A stretch of DNA of 10,705 nucleotides. Source: Lachnospiraceae bacterium. GTDB lineage: Bacteria; Bacillota; Clostridia; Lachnospirales; Lachnospiraceae. A program made the translations under genes and the position numbers. The stretch is from NCBI GenBank assembly GCA_900770325.1, contig CAAGKE010000091.1, positions 1 through 10,705 of the forward strand, given 5' to 3'. How positions within the stretch are numbered: position 1 is the first letter of the stretch; each line of letters starts with the position of its first letter. This document shows, piece by piece, positions 1 through 7,944 of this stretch. The notes beneath the pieces are model-generated. The model had not been told where the DNA came from. It did not search any database and worked only from the letters and a program-made list of their open reading frames with translations.

Positions 1-2348
1 ATAGAAGGCAGGCCGAAACCAAGCTGCGCCGCATAAGCGCCCAGCAGTGCCGCAAAGGGCTGGCTCCAGCGCCTCGGATCTTCTGTCATCCTGCGGAAAT
101 ATTCCTGGAAGGTAAAGCGGATCTTACTGTAATCACCGCCATTTGCCACAATACGGGCAATGGATTCCACCACTGCGTAAACCGCTCCATGATAGGGGCT
201 CCAGCTTGACAGATAGGGATCAAAGCCGTAGCTCATCATGGTAACCGTATCGGTATGGCCTTTTAATACCGGCAGCTTTGCCACCATAGCCTGAGTCTCT
301 GTCAACTGATATTTTCCTCCATAGGGCATCAGCACAGATCCTGCTCCGATGGAGCTGTCAAACATCTCTACCAGCCCCTTCTGAGAACAGCAGTTCATAT
401 CCGCCAGGGTATCCAGCCATTTCTGCTCCACGCTCTCCACACTTACCGGCTCTTTTGTAAAGTATTTATTTTCTGCAGAAGGAATATCCACTTCCACATT
501 TGTCTCCTGATGGGCACCATTGGTATCCAGGAAGGCTCTGGAAATATTCACGATCTCCTTATCTCTCCAGATCAGCACCAGTCGGGGTTCCGCAGTCACG
601 ACTGCCACCTCTACCGCCTCCAGATTCTCCTCGTTGGCATATTTCAGAAATGCCTCCACATCCCCGGGTGCCACCACAACAGCCATACGCTCCTGGGATT
701 CGGAAATAGCCAGCTCCGTACCGTCCAGACCGGCATATTTCTTCGGTACCTTATCCAGATAAATATGCAGACCGTCTGCCAGTTCACCAATGGCTACCGA
801 TACTCCGCCTGCACCAAAATCATTGCACTTCTTGATCAGACGACTCACCTCAGGACGGCGGAACATTCTCTGGATCTTACGTTCCGTCGGTGCATTTCCC
901 TTCTGCACCTCCGCTCCGCATACCTCGATGGAAGCCTCGGTATGCACCTTAGAAGAGCCGGTGGCTCCGCCGATACCGTCACGACCGGTACGTCCGCCCA
1001 GGAGAATGATAATATCCCCCGGATCAGAGGTCTCTCGGATTACATCCTTTCTGGGAGCAGCGCCCATTACAGCACCGATCTCCATACGCTTTGCCACATA
1101 ATCGGGATGATAGATCTCCTTCACATAACCGGTAGCCAGCCCGATCTGATTTCCATAGGAGCTGTATCCATGGGCAGCCTCACGCACCAGCTTTTTCTGG
1201 GGGAGCTTACCCTTATGAGTCTCTTTTACAGAAACTGTGGGATCTGCCGCTCCGGTAACACGCATCGCCTGATATACATAAGTACGTCCGGAAAGCGGAT
1301 CACGGATGGCACCGCCCAGACAGGTGGCGGCTCCACCAAACGGCTCGATTTCTGTGGGATGGTTATGAGTCTCATTTTTGAAATTCACCAGCCATTCCTC
1401 TGTCTGTCCATCAATTTCCACCGGCACCACGATACTGCAGGCATTGATCTCATCCGATTCCTCCTGATCCTGCAGTTTACCCTCTTTTTTCAGCTTTTTC
1501 ATAGCCATAAGTGCCAGATCCATCAGGCAGACAAACTTGTCCTTCCTTCCCTGATAAACCTCCTGACGGTCGGACAGATACTGATGATACGTATCCTCCA
1601 TCGGCTTACGGTAATAACCGTCTCCGAAGGCCACCTCTTTCAATTCGGTGGAGAAAGTGGTGTGACGGCAATGATCGGACCAGTAGGTATCCAGAACCCG
1701 GATCTCTGTCATGGAAGGATCTCTTTTTTCTTCTCCTGCAAAATAATTCTGGATATGCAGGAAATCTTTAAATGTCATGGCCAGATTCAGAGAAGCATAT
1801 AATTCCTTCAGTTCCTCCTGGCTCATACCGGTAAAGCCGTCAAAAATCTTTACATCCTCCGGCTCTTCAAATATGGTTACCAGTGTCTCCGGTTTTTCCA
1901 GATTGGTCTCTCTTGAGTCCACCGGATTGATACAGTAATTTTTGATTGCTTCAAATTCACTGTCGGAAACCTCTCCCTCAATCACATAGGTAGTAGCAGA
2001 CCGGATGATAGGTTCTTCATCCTCTTTCAGAAATTTTACACACTGTACAGCAGAATCTGCTCTCTGATCAAACTGCCCCGGCAGGTATTCCACGGAAAAG
2101 GTTCTGTCATTTTCTCCCATGGGGAAGGTCTCTTCATAGAGAGTGTCTACCGGCGGTTCCGCAAATACGGTTCTGCAGGCGGAAGCATATACCTCATCAG
2201 AAATATGCTCCACATCATAGCGTATCAAAATGCGGACTTTTTTCAGATTTTCGACACCCAGATAGCTGCGGATCTCATGGGTCAGATCCCTGGCAGCCCC
2301 TGCAAATGCCTCTTTCTTTTCCACATACACGCGCTTTACATTGCTCAT
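1..2348 (-). CDS. purL: Phosphoribosylformylglycinamidine (FGAM) synthase, 3'-truncated by window edge
   Basis: This enzyme converts FGAR, glutamine and ATP to FGAM, the fourth step of de novo purine synthesis, in the cytoplasm. The first ~782 residues are present. Motifs seen are YWSDHCRHTTF (from ~residue 222), NFKNETHNHPTEIEPFGG (~320-340) and the glycine-rich GGRTGRDGIGGATGSS (~448-463), all typical of the synthase core. The sequence fits the large single-chain clostridial form (about 1,240 aa), so the missing part should hold the rest of the second synthase half and the C-terminal glutaminase. The start is ATG at 2348 (MSNVKRVYVEKK), 8 nt after GAGGAGGAG. It lies 45 bp downstream of the zinc-ribbon gene with no visible terminator or purine riboswitch between them, so read-through from that gene is possible. 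The frame is intact throughout the visible part. The family call is very secure; the operon link is inference. Confidence 0.96.
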   Translation of the reverse strand, partial: MSNVKRVYVEKKEAFAGAARDLTHEIRSYLGVENLKKVRILIRYDVEHISDEVYASACRTVFAEPPVDTLYEETFPMGENDRTFSVEYLPGQFDQRADSAVQCVKFLKEDEEPIIRSATTYVIEGEVSDSEFEAIKNYCINPVDSRETNLEKPETLVTIFEEPEDVKIFDGFTGMSQEELKELYASLNLAMTFKDFLHIQNYFAGEEKRDPSMTEIRVLDTYWSDHCRHTTFSTELKEVAFGDGYYRKPMEDTYHQYLSDRQEVYQGRKDKFVCLMDLALMAMKKLKKEGKLQDQEESDEINACSIVVPVEIDGQTEEWLVNFKNETHNHPTEIEPFGGAATCLGGAIRDPLSGRTYVYQAMRVTGAADPTVSVKETHKGKLPQKKLVREAAHGYSSYGNQIGLATGYVKEIYHPDYVAKRMEIGAVMGAAPRKDVIRETSDPGDIIILLGGRTGRDGIGGATGSSKVHTEASIEVCGAEVQKGNAPTERKIQRMFRRPEVSRLIKKCNDFGAGGVSVAIGELADGLHIYLDKVPKKYAGLDGTELAISESQERMAVVVAPGDVEAFLKYANEENLEAVEVAVVTAEPRLVLIWRDKEIVNISRAFLDTNGAHQETNVEVDIPSAENKYFTKEPVSVESVEQKWLDTLADMNCCSQKGLVEMFDSSIGAGSVLMPYGGKYQLTETQAMVAKLPVLKGHTDTVTMMSYGFDPYLSSWSPYHGAVYAVVESIARIVANGGDYSKIRFTFQEYFRRMTEDPRRWSQPFAALLGAYAAQLGFGLPS

Positions 2349-2393
2349 TAGTTTCTCCTCCTCATTGTGTCGGCCTGCGTTTCCACGGCAGCC

Positions 2394-3794
2394 TTAATTT
2401 AAGCTCTGGTAAACATAATTAGATATATCTTCCACGGCTGTTTCATATTGGAAGCCGTAATCCCCACTGCACATCACACTGATCACATACTGGCAGGAGC
2501 CGTCTGAAATCACTGCCACCTCATTATATCTGGTGTCACCTCTGCCATTCTGATTTAAAAATACCACATCCGAAGGAATACTGGAAGCCAGTCCGATCAA
2601 CGTACAATATCCGACTCCGGAATCGATCCGGAAATATTTCTTCATAAACTCACTGCTGATGGTTTTGTATTTCCCGCCATAAAGCTCCTTCACCATTCCC
2701 GTCAGATCCCGGGCGCTTATGTAATTATCCTTCCCATCCGTCACTTCATCCACGATCTTTCGCTGAAGCTCTACACTGGAAAAGCCTGATTCCCGACAGA
2801 TACTGTTGATCTCATCCAGCCCGAAAAAATCAATCAGGCAGTTCATGCAGTTATTGTCACTGTAGGAGAGCATAGTAGTCAGATAATAAGAAAGCGGATA
2901 AGGTTTCCCTTCTCTTTCCTCCGGATAAGCCTCTCCCCGGCCCCCGATACTGTTCACATATGTGATCTGATCATTCAGTGTAATCTCCTGTCTGTCCAGC
3001 TTTACTGCCGCTGTATAGAGAATCGGCACAGAAATCAGCGCGGAAGCATACATGGGTGCCTCCCATTCTCCGGCTGCATATATTTTGTTATGATCCAGGT
3101 CACAGACATAAACAGCAGCCCGTGAAGCTGTGGATTCAGAAAAAAGAAGCTCCTCCAGCTTTCCCGTATCAATCAGGTCACCCACTGGCTGTTTTTCCGT
3201 CCCGCTTTCCGTTTCCCGGTCCGTATGCTGCTCTATATGCTGCTCTGTATTCTTCTCTGTCTGTTCCTCTTCTCTGACTTCTGTCTCGTTTTTTCTCTCT
3301 CCGGTCAATTCTGTCTGGGGCCCGGACTCCGCATCAGCACCATTCTGAATGCCATCTGCATCACCGTCCTTTCCCCCGTTATCCAAAATAACGATATCAC
3401 CGCCTGGGTCTGCGCTGCCGCCTCCATTTCCGCCGCCTTCCGCCTGCAAAAGCTGATCTTCCCCGGAAACCGCTGCGGCTCCATTCTCCACATTTTCAAA
3501 ACTGTCGCTTTTTTTCAGAAAGAAAAACAATGCCAGGCTGGCCGCTGTCAAAACCGCAATCACAAGCAAAATTGTTACTGTAACCAGCAATGCATGGGAC
3601 TTTTCCTCCTTTTTTTCCAGAAAAGTATCCCGATAAAGTCTTCGGTCATCCCGATAAAGCTTATCATCATAATAAAATTCCTCCGGTTCATCCAAAGTTT
3701 CATAAAAATCTTCTCTGGCCCTGACCGGAGCTCCGCATTGGCTGCAGAATTTATCACTATTCTTTAATTCCGCTCCGCATCTGTCGCAAAACAT
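2394..3794 (-). CDS. Zinc-ribbon membrane protein with degenerate beta-lactamase-like (serine hydrolase) domain
   Basis: 466 aa. The layout is an N-terminal zinc ribbon (C3-x2-C6 and C17-x2-C20), an acidic/aromatic stretch, one transmembrane helix (~68-93), a long low-complexity Gly/Glu/Thr linker (~95-205, with a small 12-nt duplication giving EQHIEQHT), and a class A beta-lactamase-like domain (~215-466). The expected topology is ribbon inside and hydrolase fold outside. The catalytic motifs are mostly lost. Aligning YASALISVPI with the usual YAASLIKVPI puts Ala252 at the nucleophile and Ser255 at the general-base lysine. SDN is kept (S312-D313-N314). The KTG box reads Q415-N416-G417. It is therefore probably a binding or sensing pseudoenzyme rather than a beta-lactamase. 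I chose ATG 3794 over the longer frame from 3866 because GGAGGG sits ~7 nt upstream and the ribbon starts there. It follows the helicase by 40 bp and is probably co-transcribed with it. Ligand unknown. Confidence 0.85.
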   Translation of the reverse strand: MFCDRCGAELKNSDKFCSQCGAPVRAREDFYETLDEPEEFYYDDKLYRDDRRLYRDTFLEKKEEKSHALLVTVTILLVIAVLTAASLALFFFLKKSDSFENVENGAAAVSGEDQLLQAEGGGNGGGSADPGGDIVILDNGGKDGDADGIQNGADAESGPQTELTGERKNETEVREEEQTEKNTEQHIEQHTDRETESGTEKQPVGDLIDTGKLEELLFSESTASRAAVYVCDLDHNKIYAAGEWEAPMYASALISVPILYTAAVKLDRQEITLNDQITYVNSIGGRGEAYPEEREGKPYPLSYYLTTMLSYSDNNCMNCLIDFFGLDEINSICRESGFSSVELQRKIVDEVTDGKDNYISARDLTGMVKELYGGKYKTISSEFMKKYFRIDSGVGYCTLIGLASSIPSDVVFLNQNGRGDTRYNEVAVISDGSCQYVISVMCSGDYGFQYETAVEDISNYVYQSLN

Positions 3795-3834
3795 CCAATG
3801 CCCTCCTGTATTTTCCGTTTTCCTTACTCTGATG

Positions 3835-6261
3835 TTATACCACAAGATGTTCCTTTTGAACAGCAAAACTCGACAATTCTTCCTGGCGATCCCAAAATTC
3901 CCGTACTTTTTCTTCTATATTATTAAGCGAACAGGTGCTGTAATCCGCCCATTCCCTCGGAAACATACAACGGTACTGATATTTCAGAAATCTTTCATCC
4001 AAAAGGAGGATCACCCCCCTGTCCTCTTCTGTCCGGATCACCCTGCCTGCTGCCTGCAGCACCTTATTCATTCCCGGACAAAGATAAGCATACCGAAACC
4101 CTTCTCCATTTTTTTTATCGTAGTAATTTTTCAGGATCTCCCGTTCATTGCAGACCTGGGGAAGTCCTGCTCCCACCACGATGACTCCGATGAGCCGGTC
4201 TTTTTTCAGATCGATTCCCTCTCCGAAAATACTTCCCATAACACAAAAGCCCACCAGGCTGTCATCCCGTCCTTCCGTAAATGCCTCCAGAAACTCTTCT
4301 CGTTTCGGCTCAGGCATCTTTGATGTCTGACAAAGAAGCTCCACACACTCCGGCCTGATCTGTTCAAAGCAGGATGCCACATCCTCCAGCATCCGGTAAG
4401 AAGAAAAAAACACCAGGTAATTTCCCTGTTTCCCTTCCACCGTTTTTCGGATATACTCCGCTATCTTCTGATATTCCAGAAGATTCCGGCTGCTGTAACG
4501 GGTACTGGTATCCTGACCGATCAAAACCTGTTTTCTTCTGCCGTCAAAGCAGGATGAGGCATACACAGCATAGTCATCCTGCACTCTGCTCAGCAGGCTC
4601 TTATAATAATCTACGGGAAGCAGTGTGGCAGAAAAGAAGACCGTACTGTTTCCTTTGTCCAGACACTCCTGAATATTCACCGATGGATCTACACAATACA
4701 GCTTTAGCTTAAACCGACCATCACTGCATTGTTCGCTGTAGATCACATAACATTCATCCAGCCTGTCGCAGATATCCAGAAAGCTTCTGGTCTGAAAATA
4801 CAGATCCTGTACCGTTTCATTCAGTTCATGTTCTCTGGAATCCTCCAGAAATTTTTCGATCACCCCGCAAAGATTCATAAGGGTAATCGGAAAAGTCCCG
4901 ATTCCTTCCAGTAATTCATAATTTTCACATTCCCGTTTCAGCCCCAGCATATATTGATTGCACCGCTCCAGCGCCCGGGCAAGCTTTGCAGTCAGAAGGT
5001 GTCCTCCGTTTCCGGCCGTTTTTTTCTCATATGCTTTTACTTCCTTCTTCAATGCCAGAAAATCTTCTTTATAAAGCGCTGCACTGAACATTTCCCGTCC
5101 CCGCTCCACCAGATTATGGGCTTCATCAATCAAAAACAGGTAATCTCCCTTCACATTCTCCGCAAAAAAACGTTTCAGGTGAGCTCTGGGATCAAAAACA
5201 TAATTATAATCACAGATCACTGCATCAACCCAGAGCGAAACGTCCAGTGAAAGTTCAAATGGACAGACCATCCATTTTTCAGCCTGTGCCTCCAGATTTT
5301 CCCGTCCAAATCCGCTCTGTCCGGTGATCATATCATAAACCGCATCGTTAATTCTGTCATAATGTCCCTTCGCATAGGGACAGGCATCGGGATTGCATTC
5401 CATCTCTTCACAGGGACAGATTTTCTCTTTGGCAGTAATCGTCAGCACCTTATACTCCAGTCCCCGGCTTTTCAGAATCCCAAACGCCTCCTCAGCCACC
5501 GTCCGGGCAATGGTTTTCGCTGTCAGATAAAATATTTTATCCCCAAGTCCCTCCCCCACTGCCTTTACAGCGGGAAATACGGTGGAAATGGTCTTTCCTG
5601 CGCCAGTGGGAGCCTGAATAAACAGCTTCTTCTTCCGGGCAATCGTTCTGTAAACAGCTGCTGCCAGTTCCCGCTGCCCTTCCCGGTAGGGAAAGGGAAA
5701 CTGAAGCTGATGAATGGAAGCCTGACGAATCTTTCTCCATTCCGTCTGATAAACCGCCCATTTTTTATATGCCTCCAGTACCTGGTAAAACCACTCTTCA
5801 ATTTCCGGAAAGCTGTACTCCTCCCGGAAATATTTTATCTCCTCCGTTTCCAGATTGCAGTAGGTCATCTGTACGCTGATCTTATCCAGTTTCCGATCAG
5901 AAGCATACAAATAGGCATAGCATTTTGCCTGAGCCAGATGTACCGGCACCGGTTCCTTCAGATACTCCAGACTGCGAAAGATCCCTTTAATCTCATCCAC
6001 CACCACGCCGTCATCTTCCTGAAAGATCCCATCTGCCCGCCCTTCTATGGTAATCGAAAAATCCTGACAGGGAAACGTACCGCTTAACGATACCTCCGCC
6101 TGATATGCGGAGCCCATTCTTCCCTGTATCTTCCTGTGTATCCTGCTGCCCATCTGCATGGCATCCTTATCTGCCATAGTTCCCCTGCGGTTATCTATAT
6201 CTCCGGAGCGCAGTATAAATTCTACCAGATTACGCACAGAAATCCGAATATCCTGACCCAT
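3835..6261 (-). CDS. PD-(D/E)XK nuclease fused to XPD/DinG-family Fe-S DNA helicase
   Basis: 808 aa. The N-terminal ~1-170 looks like a RecB/Cas4-type nuclease: H42, D77 in GRADG, D89-E90-I91-K92 (ExK) and Q111 followed by tyrosines (QxxxY). The rest is a superfamily 2 helicase: Walker A APTGAGKT (217-224), an Fe-S region with C282, C284, C289, C294 and then C333 in CPFE (the counterpart of the last XPD cluster cysteine, followed by a conserved DYNYVFDP), DEAH box (379-382), SAT (544-546), GSIFGEGIDL (676-685) and QAAGRVIR (736-743). All key residues appear intact, so it should be an active ATP-dependent 5'-3' helicase joined to a single-strand nuclease, probably in DNA repair. The start is ATG 6261, 7 nt after AAGGAG. 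It has its own promoter candidate upstream, and the zinc-ribbon membrane gene follows after 40 bp. Fusions of this type occur in Firmicutes (COG1199); the exact role is not established. Confidence 0.93.
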   Translation of the reverse strand: MGQDIRISVRNLVEFILRSGDIDNRRGTMADKDAMQMGSRIHRKIQGRMGSAYQAEVSLSGTFPCQDFSITIEGRADGIFQEDDGVVVDEIKGIFRSLEYLKEPVPVHLAQAKCYAYLYASDRKLDKISVQMTYCNLETEEIKYFREEYSFPEIEEWFYQVLEAYKKWAVYQTEWRKIRQASIHQLQFPFPYREGQRELAAAVYRTIARKKKLFIQAPTGAGKTISTVFPAVKAVGEGLGDKIFYLTAKTIARTVAEEAFGILKSRGLEYKVLTITAKEKICPCEEMECNPDACPYAKGHYDRINDAVYDMITGQSGFGRENLEAQAEKWMVCPFELSLDVSLWVDAVICDYNYVFDPRAHLKRFFAENVKGDYLFLIDEAHNLVERGREMFSAALYKEDFLALKKEVKAYEKKTAGNGGHLLTAKLARALERCNQYMLGLKRECENYELLEGIGTFPITLMNLCGVIEKFLEDSREHELNETVQDLYFQTRSFLDICDRLDECYVIYSEQCSDGRFKLKLYCVDPSVNIQECLDKGNSTVFFSATLLPVDYYKSLLSRVQDDYAVYASSCFDGRRKQVLIGQDTSTRYSSRNLLEYQKIAEYIRKTVEGKQGNYLVFFSSYRMLEDVASCFEQIRPECVELLCQTSKMPEPKREEFLEAFTEGRDDSLVGFCVMGSIFGEGIDLKKDRLIGVIVVGAGLPQVCNEREILKNYYDKKNGEGFRYAYLCPGMNKVLQAAGRVIRTEEDRGVILLLDERFLKYQYRCMFPREWADYSTCSLNNIEEKVREFWDRQEELSSFAVQKEHLVV

Positions 6262-6350
6262 AGCCCCGCTCCTTTTCCAGCATCGCTGTTACTGTTCTTT
6301 CACAGCAACTACCCGCTTTTCTCTGCCTCCGCACATGAGGCCCTGTCTCT

Positions 6351-6379
6351 ATTCTAATCGTTTCGGTTCATTTCGTCTA
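6351..6379 (-). promoter_or_regulatory. Candidate sigma-A promoter for helicase operon
   Basis: Read on the minus strand, TAGACG (6379-6374, 4/6 to the -35 consensus), a 17-bp spacer and TAGAAT (6356-6351, 5/6 to the -10). It lies downstream of the HPr-like gene's terminator and about 90 bp upstream of the helicase ATG. This is a moderate prediction from sequence only. Confidence 0.4.
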
Positions 6380-6414
6380 TCCCTGCAGGCAGATTTTCTT
6401 AAGCCGTGACGGCG

Positions 6415-6464
6415 AAAAAAAAGATGCACACCGGAAGGGACAAACACTTCCCCCGGCAGCATCT
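6415..6464 (-). terminator. Rho-independent terminator after HPr-like gene
   Basis: On the minus strand this begins 17 nt after the HPr-like stop codon. The outer arms AGATGC/GCATCT pair perfectly (6464-6459 with 6427-6422). Inside, TGCC pairs with GGTG (with G-T pairs) and GGAAG with CTTCC around a short loop. The hairpin is followed directly by a run of about eight T (through 6415). It separates the HPr-like gene from the helicase operon. Confidence 0.85.
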
Positions 6465-6481
6465 CTTTTGTATCGCTGAGC

Positions 6482-6709
6482 CTATGAAACAGCATATTTC
6501 TCCAGTATATTTACAAAATGCATATCTTCTTCATGGTATCGAACAGTCAGCTCCTTTGTCAGATCAAGACTTAAAACGCCAATCAGAGACTTTGCATCAA
6601 TCACAATACGATTATAGGAAATATCCACATCATAATCACATTTCTCAGCCGCACGTACAAAATCTTTAACATCCTCAAACTGCTTCAGTTTGATTTTCCT
6701 CACTGACAT
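6482..6709 (-). CDS. HPr-like protein lacking the phosphocarrier histidine
   Basis: 75 aa, close to the usual HPr length (85-90). The second half matches HPr well: KSLIGVLSLDLTKELTV (40-56) corresponds to the K-S46-IMGVMSL region, so the HPr-kinase serine is conserved as S41. The first half aligns in length and pattern (VRAAEKCDYDVDISY), but the GxHARPA segment is replaced by residues like KQFEDVKDF, with no histidine at the PTS phosphorylation site. It therefore cannot be a normal phosphotransferase carrier; a regulatory or binding role is inference. The start is ATG 6709, 7 nt after GGAGGT. The longer frame starting at GTG 6724 would place that ribosome binding site inside the gene. It is a single-gene unit with its own promoter (6756-6784) and terminator (6415-6464). 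Confidence 0.85.
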   Translation of the reverse strand: MSVRKIKLKQFEDVKDFVRAAEKCDYDVDISYNRIVIDAKSLIGVLSLDLTKELTVRYHEEDMHFVNILEKYAVS

Positions 6710-6755
6710 ACCAGGCACCTCCACCTAAAAATGAGTCTACATTTTTGTTTTTCGC

Positions 6756-6784
6756 ATTATTACATTTTTGCCTTTATTTGTCAA
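6756..6784 (-). promoter_or_regulatory. Sigma-A promoter for HPr-like gene
   Basis: On the minus strand, a perfect TTGACA (6784-6779), a 17-bp AT-rich spacer and AATAAT (6761-6756, 5/6). The predicted start gives a leader of about 40 nt to ATG 6709. The surrounding 6725-6840 is very AT-rich. Confidence 0.7.
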
Positions 6785-6802
6785 TACCAAATTTTTTTTG
6801 AG

Positions 6803-6836
6803 AAAACCGGATTATATAATTTACTTATGCGGTTTT
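6803..6836 (-). terminator. Candidate terminator for radical SAM/DUF4130 operon
   Basis: Perfect inverted repeat AAAACCG (6803-6809) / CGGTTTT (6830-6836) with a 20-nt AT-rich loop that contains the 10-bp palindrome ATTATATAAT. On the minus strand the 3' arm ends in TTTT followed by CTC, so the U-tract is largely inside the stem and termination may be weak. It lies between the DUF4130 stop and the HPr-like promoter. Confidence 0.4.
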
Positions 6837-6972
6837 ACCACAGTTTTTCGAAAAAAAGCCCCTGTTTTTCGTCAAAATATTCCTGTTCCCATTTCAAAAA
6901 GACGTCATACCTTTCCATGTTCTCAATGTTTTCCTCTGTAAGTTTCGTATTTTTTATATACAGTTTCTCTTT

Positions 6973-7767
6973 TTATTCCTCCGAAATGTGCTCTGTCATA
7001 TATTTCCAAAATTTTTTTGGCATAAAATTCATCTGACATCTGGGGTTTTTCCGCTCCTGTATAGCAATGCTGCCCACAAATCCTTTCCACAGCCGGGCAT
7101 ATTCTTTCTCCTTATCGGAATACCGGCGAAGCAGTTCCTCATCCAGATCGGCATCCATCAAAATCACCCACTGCCGCTGGGCCCGGTGAACCAGACATTG
7201 ACGATGAGTCCGGTCATAAATCATAAAATCCACCATAGGAAAACGGTCAGAAAAATGATCCCCCAGCATGGGCAGTACCTGATTCTCCGGTTCGATCTGC
7301 GCACACATCACTCCATTTTCCAGTTCCCGAAACCGTACAAACATCTGATAACGATGGGCCTCATTCCCCACCGTACGGGACAGTTCAAAAACCCGGAGCA
7401 CTGACGGTTCCTGGAGATTACGGGTAATATTCTTCTTTTTCCATACGGCAAGCCCCAGCACTACTGTACGGAAAATGTCTGCTCCCCGCTGAGGATCCCG
7501 GGACAGCGCTGCCTGATAAAGTACCTGATAATCCTCCATCCCCATCTTTGTACGGATGGTATCCGCCACACTGGAGGCCTTCTCATGATCTGTCTCCACG
7601 GAACGGTATTTTGTAAAAAGCTGACGATCCAGATAATCTCCCGCCTGCACCGAAACGTTCCGCAACCCCAGCTTACTGGCCCAGGCATCATAGACAGCCG
7701 TAAGGATCCCATCCACCGAATCCTCACAAACAAATACGGTATGTTCTTTTTCTATTGTATTGCGCAT
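6973..7767 (-). CDS. DUF4130 / TIGR03915-type 'probable DNA metabolism protein'
   Basis: 264 aa, the usual size for this family. I recognise the N-terminal pattern (HTVFVCEDSVDGILTAVYDAW, ~9-29), the central VLGLAVWKK segment, and the conserved C-terminal half with HFSDRFPMVDFMIYDRTH, a segment near VHRAQRQW, YARLWKGFVGSIAIQERKNPRCQMNFMPKKFWKYMTE. In many bacteria this protein is encoded beside the TIGR03916 radical SAM protein or fused to a family-4-type uracil-DNA glycosylase domain. Both links suggest a DNA-directed role, but no activity is established. The start ATG 7767 is the only usable one: the frame upstream is open but has no start codon and runs into the tandem repeat. The nearest purine-rich stretch (AGAAGG) is only 2 nt from the ATG, an unusually poor spacing. 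The gene lies 177 bp after the radical SAM gene. Confidence 0.88.
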   Translation of the reverse strand: MRNTIEKEHTVFVCEDSVDGILTAVYDAWASKLGLRNVSVQAGDYLDRQLFTKYRSVETDHEKASSVADTIRTKMGMEDYQVLYQAALSRDPQRGADIFRTVVLGLAVWKKKNITRNLQEPSVLRVFELSRTVGNEAHRYQMFVRFRELENGVMCAQIEPENQVLPMLGDHFSDRFPMVDFMIYDRTHRQCLVHRAQRQWVILMDADLDEELLRRYSDKEKEYARLWKGFVGSIAIQERKNPRCQMNFMPKKFWKYMTEHISEE

Positions 7768-7785
7768 ATCCTTCTTCTGCCCCCT

Positions 7786-7877
7786 CTGCTCTGACTGCGG
7801 CCCGTTTGAGTCTGTATTCTGCCCTGACTGCGGCCTGTTTGAGTCTGTATTCTGCTCTGACTGCCGGCCTGTTTTTC
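7786..7877. repeat. 33-bp tandem repeat, about 2.7 copies, between the two DNA-metabolism genes
   Basis: Copies occupy 7786-7818, 7819-7851 and a partial 7852-~7877. Copies 1 and 2 differ at two positions; the third diverges after ~25 bases. The period is a multiple of three, so frames through it stay open on both strands: 11-residue repeats such as NTDSN-PQS on the minus strand in the DUF4130 frame, and CSDC-type repeats on the plus strand. None of these frames has a convincing start and ribosome binding site. Confidence 0.9.
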
Positions 7878-7944
7878 CTGTGCTCCGGCTGACATATCAT
7901 TCTGATCTTTCCGAAACAGGCTTTTCACCGATTCAAGATAAAAC

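Noticed and set aside
510..1802. 430-residue plus-strand open frame
   Set aside because: Antisense to purL, whose minus-strand translation shows clear FGAM synthase motifs. The plus-strand product has no recognisable domain.
6801..6836. Operator palindrome ATTATATAAT
   Set aside because: It lies in the loop of a longer inverted repeat better explained as a terminator, in strongly AT-rich DNA where such palindromes are common.
7786..7877. CRISPR array
   Set aside because: The copies are directly adjacent with no unique spacers and there are no cas genes; it is a simple tandem repeat.
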